Source: Xiphias gladius
Lineage: Eukaryota; Chordata; Actinopteri; Istiophoriformes; Xiphiidae
Direction of reading: 5' to 3'
Assembly: GCF_016859285.1 (NCBI RefSeq)
Contig: NC_053401.1
Location: 6,888,469-6,952,468, forward strand
DNA: 64,000 bases
The translations under genes and the position numbers were made by a program. Below the pieces are notes generated by a model. That model did no database searches and had not been told where the DNA came from. It was given only the letters and a program-made list of their open reading frames with translations. Of this stretch, positions 58,591 to 64,000 are shown piece by piece; positions within the stretch are counted from its first letter, which is position 1, and each line of letters opens with the position of its first letter.

Positions 58591-61500
58591 CTGGTTATTG
58601 CAAATACTGTAAAGAATCTTCAGAAAGTTTCAAATGCCTAATTCAAAAGTAACATTCTTCTATGATTTCTGTCTTTGTGAGAGGATTATTAATGTGTACA
58701 GAATGTGCTCAGCTTTAAAGGTCAAAGGGTTAGCTGATGAACTGTGTTCACTGCACTTTCCTGAAAAGTCTGCACCTTTAAATGCATCACGTGAGACGCT
58801 GCTCTGTCTGCAGGACAGGGGCTTCCACAGGAAAAACTGCAGAATTCGCCTATCAGTGACATAAGGATCTCCCCTTCCCTGTCATGTAATACTGAATTTC
58901 CCTCCATTATGTTCCTCTCCATGCTGCTGGCGTGTCCAGTGGAAAATGCCTGAAAGTGTGGAACAAATGCCATTGTTTTTCCCTGACCATGGAGCAAAGA
59001 GTTTTTGAGCAGGCGGACTGGTCAGTTATGCCGAGACTACAGCTGACCTTGTGTTAATGGACTAACAGTTTCATTGTCTTGTGTTTTGGAGCCTCTTAAC
59101 TGTAGTATGAAGCTCTGTCAGTGATCTCTATAAAGGCTGTATAGGTGGGAGTCTACATTTAAAGGGCCATATTCCTGTAAGATCAGCAGTCCTGTGCAGC
59201 TGTTGAGCTCACATGAAGACAGAGGGCAGAGGTCATTGACTGACAGGGAAATAAAATCAAGGTCATGACCTGCGATGGCCATGGAAACTTCTGACCTTCA
59301 AGCTTGTGTGCTACAAGAGAAAAAGAAGCAAAGGAATGATTGTATTTTTTTCTCTCATAGCCCAGTTGGGATTTAGCAATGTCCTGCTGTGGAACTGCAA
59401 TATTGAAGGGATAGATCAGCTCAGCTGCAACCCCCCCCCCCCATATATAATGCTGATGTTTATTGCAACAAAAGAAGGTAATGGAAACAGACAAAAAAAT
59501 CACCCGTGGTCAGATACGCAATTTTCATGTGATTAAAACATTAAGACTTCAGCCTTGTAGAGCGCAAACATAGAGATTGTTTTCATTGAAACAGCTAGAA
59601 AGAAAGGGACATGTATATAAAACTCAGCAAACAAAGTCATGTTTTCATTTAGACAAAACATGTAAGCTGTGGATTCTTGCTTACATTGACAATCAGGCAG
59701 ACAAGACTGGGAGGTCTCAATATTCAGCAGGAAACAAAATATGACACGGCAGCCCTCAGGATAACTCCACTTACTGCACATATTTTCCGTCTGCAGCAGT
59801 TACTGATTCTGAATTGTTCAGATTGTGTGACATTAACGCGGCTGTCCTTGCTATACACACTCTAATAAGAGTTTGGTTTAAAGTTTAAAAACCTTACTCT
59901 CACAGATCTAACAAATATAATCCTCCCTATGGGGTCAAATGTGCTTTAAAAAAAGGTGATTTATGAAGTCTGTACAGTCTGTGATAGCTCGGGCTGGTCT
60001 CCTGGTGCACTGATTATATTTTTCACCCACCAACATAAACACACACAGCTTTAGGGCAGGCATGCATGTGCCTGTCAACTGTGTAAGTGCCCATCTCTTT
60101 GGTCTGTGTATGCTGTTGTTTCCTGCTCCTCAGCTCCATTCATGACACTGTTTCTGTGTGACAACCCCCAACGCACTCTGAGAAACTTAAACATGAGATG
60201 AATAGGTAGTTTGCTGATTGATTTTGTTGGAAACAATATGCTCTTGTACACAAATATGTATTTGTCCTGCCATCTGTCCAACATTTTGCATAGCCCGTCT
60301 CTTCCTTTAGTCCTGTTTTCTCCATCTATCTCAACTTCTTCCCTCCCTCCCCCGGTTGTAAAGGTCACTTGGATCTCGTGTCTGTTGCTTAGACGTGACT
60401 CAGGATTGGCGTTCATGTGCTTTTAATAACACACATGGTCATCTTTATCTTTTGCTGTCTCACTCTCTGAGTTGGTCCCTGGTCTGAGCCCTTGATCTGG
60501 TCGCTGGTTGCATACAGCTGCTGCTCTCTGAATCCCAATTCACAAATCAACAAACTATTGATAATTGTTAACCCTCCTTCTACGTCAAAACAGGAAAGTC
60601 AGGCTCATCTGTGCAAGTTGGGATACAAATTTGTTTTTGTGTGAAATGGGTTAGAGGAGAAATGACAGTGTGGGAACTTGCCCAACTTGCCAAGGTTCAG
60701 TTTAGGCATGGCAGCACTGAGGAATGCATTTGTTCACTTCTATCTTGAGACTGTTGTCATCAGCCAAATTCCAGCATGGTCAGTACATTTACTTCTCAGT
60801 CGTTAGTAGATATCATTGTTGTGGTTGATTACATAACCTCTAAGCCTGTAATCTAAGAACCCCTATTTAGCCAGGTTTCTGCACCCTTGATGAAATTATG
60901 CATTTGTTGCCAAGAAAGACCCGTCTGATGAATTTAGTTGTCACATCATATTTAGATGACAGTAACACAATGTCAAATAGTCGTTTATCCATCTCACATT
61001 GTCACTCCTAAGTGTTTTTTGCTTGTGCCTAGCAGCACACATTGTTGAATTTTCCAGTGCCCTCCTGCAGGGTGACAAAATGAGTGGACTTCAGACCTCA
61101 GCTTAGTCAACAGCATTGTTTACAGTTCTGGGTCAAGCCTTGTTCAGTTGTTTAACGCTGCCCCCCCCCCCCATGTCCTACGGAGCCAAGGGTGTGCAGA
61201 CGTTTGTTCCTGTTTGCTACGGATTACATCAGATGTGGGAAAAAGCTTTTGTGATGAAGGAATTCCCTATATATTGTTGTTGTTAAAGATTTTTTTGGCA
61301 ATGCAAAGTAATTTTCCATTCATCTTTTTACTTGTTTTAATTTAAAATCAAGTCATTAGAACCACTTGATTAGAGAACCATTTTTAAGTCTTAGGACAAG
61401 ACACCTACCTTGATACAGAGCTGGATGATGTATCAGTATATTATTATGGTAAAGAAAACATCTGGAATTTCATGATATTGCTTGTCTTAAGATTGATTCT

Positions 61501-62283
61501 ATAAATCTCAGCCCTGGTATCTTCTTTTTTGTGTGTCTAAAGAGGAACATGTACTTTACTAAAGTTGTGACTGTTGTACACATACAGTATGTCGTGCTGC
61601 TGTGGTCATGTTGTAAGTGGAAGTTTCTCCACAGCAGCGTTTGCTGTCAGAACACTTGTTGCCATGTTTAGAGTAGATATTTGTGGCTTGTTCCATGTGT
61701 CCCTCTATTGTGCTGCAGTAGTGATTGGTGAATGAAGAATATAGACAGCTGGTAGGGAAAAGGCAGAGGGGGAATGATGACAACACCTGTTTGGATCATG
61801 AAGATCTTCATCCTCATATATGAGCTTTCATCGCTTTTTGTGGACATGGTTTTTTTTTTCTTAGACCCACATTTCTTTGGCAGAACCAGACAATGATTAA
61901 ACACATTCTCACCAGTGATCACTGTTACTGCCTTTCTCTTAGAGTATAAGGCAATCCACACAGCTCATTAATATACATATTAATATTATTATTATTATTA
62001 TTATTAATCTTTATACTTGTTGGGGCTTGAGGCAACAGAAGACTCTGGACTTTATACACATATAGAGTACTAATTCTGTTTTGTGTCTGTGTGTGTATGG
62101 CCAAAGCTTCTGGATTCAAAATGATTTCTAATCTGATACACAAATGCAAGCTTGGTTAGCCTATAACATATGTCCAAGTAGAGCTCGAAGATGTATTAAC
62201 ATTATAGAAATACACTGTATTATAATAATTCAAATAGTAATACAGATAATATTTTAATATATTATATAGCTTAATAATAATAG

Positions 62284-62515
62284 GACTGCAGCTAACAATC
62301 TGCAAATTATTTTCTGTAATAATCACTTAAAATAAAAAAAAAAATTTGGGTCCAACACGGTTTTTCAGAGCCTCAACAGTGGCACCAGAAGCAAATCAGT
62401 ACATGTGAACAGCAGCAACCAGTAAAATTTTAGCATTTTTGTTTGAAAAAAGACTGAAAGAGTCAAGTGATCATCGTATTATTGATTAATCTACTAATTG
62501 TTTTAAATTTAAATT
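62284..62515. repeat. Diverged copy of the palindromic 'AACTAACGATTATT' repeat
   Basis: Begins 'aggactgcagctaacaatct' and ends near 'ttattgattaatctactaat', the inverted ends of the family. Interior degraded. Confidence 0.5.
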
Positions 62516-62979
62516 GAATATTACAAGAGGCCTAATGTCATAGTATTGACTGATTGGTCAGTTTTTGTTTAAATAATATTGTGATATAGCCTAAATGTTA
62601 TATTTTCTGTTTTTGAAGGGTATACAATTACAATTAAGTGATAAAATGTTACGAGCTCATTAACCTGTTCCCTGCCTGACCATTACTTCCAGATTATGTT
62701 TTTTCCCTCAGATATCATGTTATTCATCTCTTGTGTCGATTAAATATTTAATTTAATGCACCTGTCTTATAAAAATGATCATCTCATTAACAATATGAAG
62801 CTATTGAGTCAAAAATATTGTGTTATTATTGTAGTATATTGATGCATACTAGATGCTCTTCACACTGATTTTTGTGTCGGTTATCAAGGCTGTCATTCAT
62901 GAGGAATTTGAGTAAAATTAAACCCCTGGTTTTCCCTAGAAATATTGACCGATAACATCTATTGGTGCGTTTGTGGCTC

Positions 62980-63012
<33 letters not shown>

Positions 63013-63862
63013 TTAGCTATGTGACTGGCCTGATTGTGAACTACAAACACAGTTAAAGGAGAATTGTTCTTTTGCCTCCTCGGCCTTTGGTGACCACAAT
63101 ACTACCCTCTGTCCAAGTCCTGCGCTGGACGGCACGGGCCACTGACCATTTACCAACACGCACACACACAAACACACATACACAGAGCAACAACTCTCAT
63201 ACTCTCCCTGTCTCACTAAACTGAAAGAGGCCCTGTTCACATTTGTGACCATAATGAATCTTGTGTGATCTGATCACAAGCGGACAGGTCCTAATTAGGG
63301 GGTGGGAATTTAGTTTTTTTATATTTATATTATTATATTTATATATTATTTATTCGGTTAAAAGTAAAATTTTATTTGCGGTAAATTTTATTTCCCAACA
63401 TGACGCTATAAAGGCTCTTTTAATATTGCCAGGAATAAAAATCTGCAGGGTAAACACTGAATCCTTTTTTAAATTTGATTATTATTAATTATTTTATTAT
63501 TCACTCTGATGCTAGGTGTTAACTGCAGTTTGTTTAAGATGGATGTAAAAACAATCTGAATACCTTAGGTTACAAGAGATACTAGGCCTGAACACTGCAG
63601 AGAGAGGAGAAGAGGCTGAAGGGGAAGGGAGGAGAGGAATGAGAAAATGGGCAGAGAGGAAGAGGATGGAGGACAGGAATGAATATGGGATGAATAAAGA
63701 GAGACTGTTTGGGGGGCTGTTGAGTTTGAAATGATGGACGTGAGGACAGAAGAGGGAGAGAGGAGAGCAACAGAGGACTGTCTGTCGAACCAGTCTGAAG
63801 GAAACGGAAGCTGCCCACTTGGTGCTTCTTGACAGTTTCTTTTTCTTTCTTGTTGTCAGAAT

Positions 63863-63967
<105 letters not shown>

Positions 63968-64000
63968 CAGTTGAGACTCTGTGTGCTGCCAGCAATCACT

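Overview
The window looks like a teleost fish chromosome, probably percomorph. Introns are short and GT-AG, the intergenic DNA is AT-rich with many GT/CA microsatellites, and the interspersed repeats are fish types (Tc1-like and small palindromic elements). All gene calls were made by translating exons by eye, checking splice phases, and comparing with vertebrate family members from memory. No search was run.

Layout: dram1 (+, 1.45-3.91 kb); washc3 (-, 7.39-10.40 kb); a large gene (+, 11.42-16.22 kb) whose N-terminus resembles the shelterin subunit TIN2 and whose C-terminus carries 14 C2H2 zinc fingers; the last exons of an unidentified minus-strand transcript (16.75-17.56 kb); an intronless tetraspanin (+, 19.73-20.82 kb); def6 (+, 25.03-33.60 kb) with a decayed Tc1-like transposon in intron 1; mcat (+, 34.59-37.78 kb); bik (-, 38.54-40.56 kb); ttll1 (+, 43.88-52.26 kb). 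The last intron of ttll1 holds five intact intron-containing tRNA-Tyr genes on both strands, one tRNA-Tyr pseudogene and a perfect 19-bp hairpin. From 52.3 kb to the end I see no coding gene, only repeats and a candidate 5' non-coding exon near 56.4 kb that, by synteny, could begin pacsin2.

The coding models of dram1, washc3, the TIN2-like gene, def6, mcat, bik and ttll1 all close in frame from start to stop, with consistent phases at every junction (238, 211, 1008, 636, 388, 155 and 424 residues). The genes form no operon-like unit. They are independent loci in autophagy/lysosome biology (dram1), endosomal actin control (washc3), telomere-related or transcriptional DNA binding (TIN2-ZnF), membrane organisation (tetraspanin), Rho-GTPase signalling (def6), mitochondrial fatty-acid synthesis (mcat), apoptosis (bik) and tubulin polyglutamylation (ttll1). 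The order combines what I recall as three human neighbourhoods: DRAM1-WASHC3 (chr12), DEF6 (chr6) and MCAT-BIK-TTLL1-PACSIN2 (chr22).

The most unusual items are the TIN2-domain/zinc-finger chimera, the tRNA-Tyr cluster inside ttll1, the unidentified minus-strand exons, and the GT-repeat-driven splice acceptor in def6. I saw no retroviral or other capsid-bearing element and no CRISPR array.
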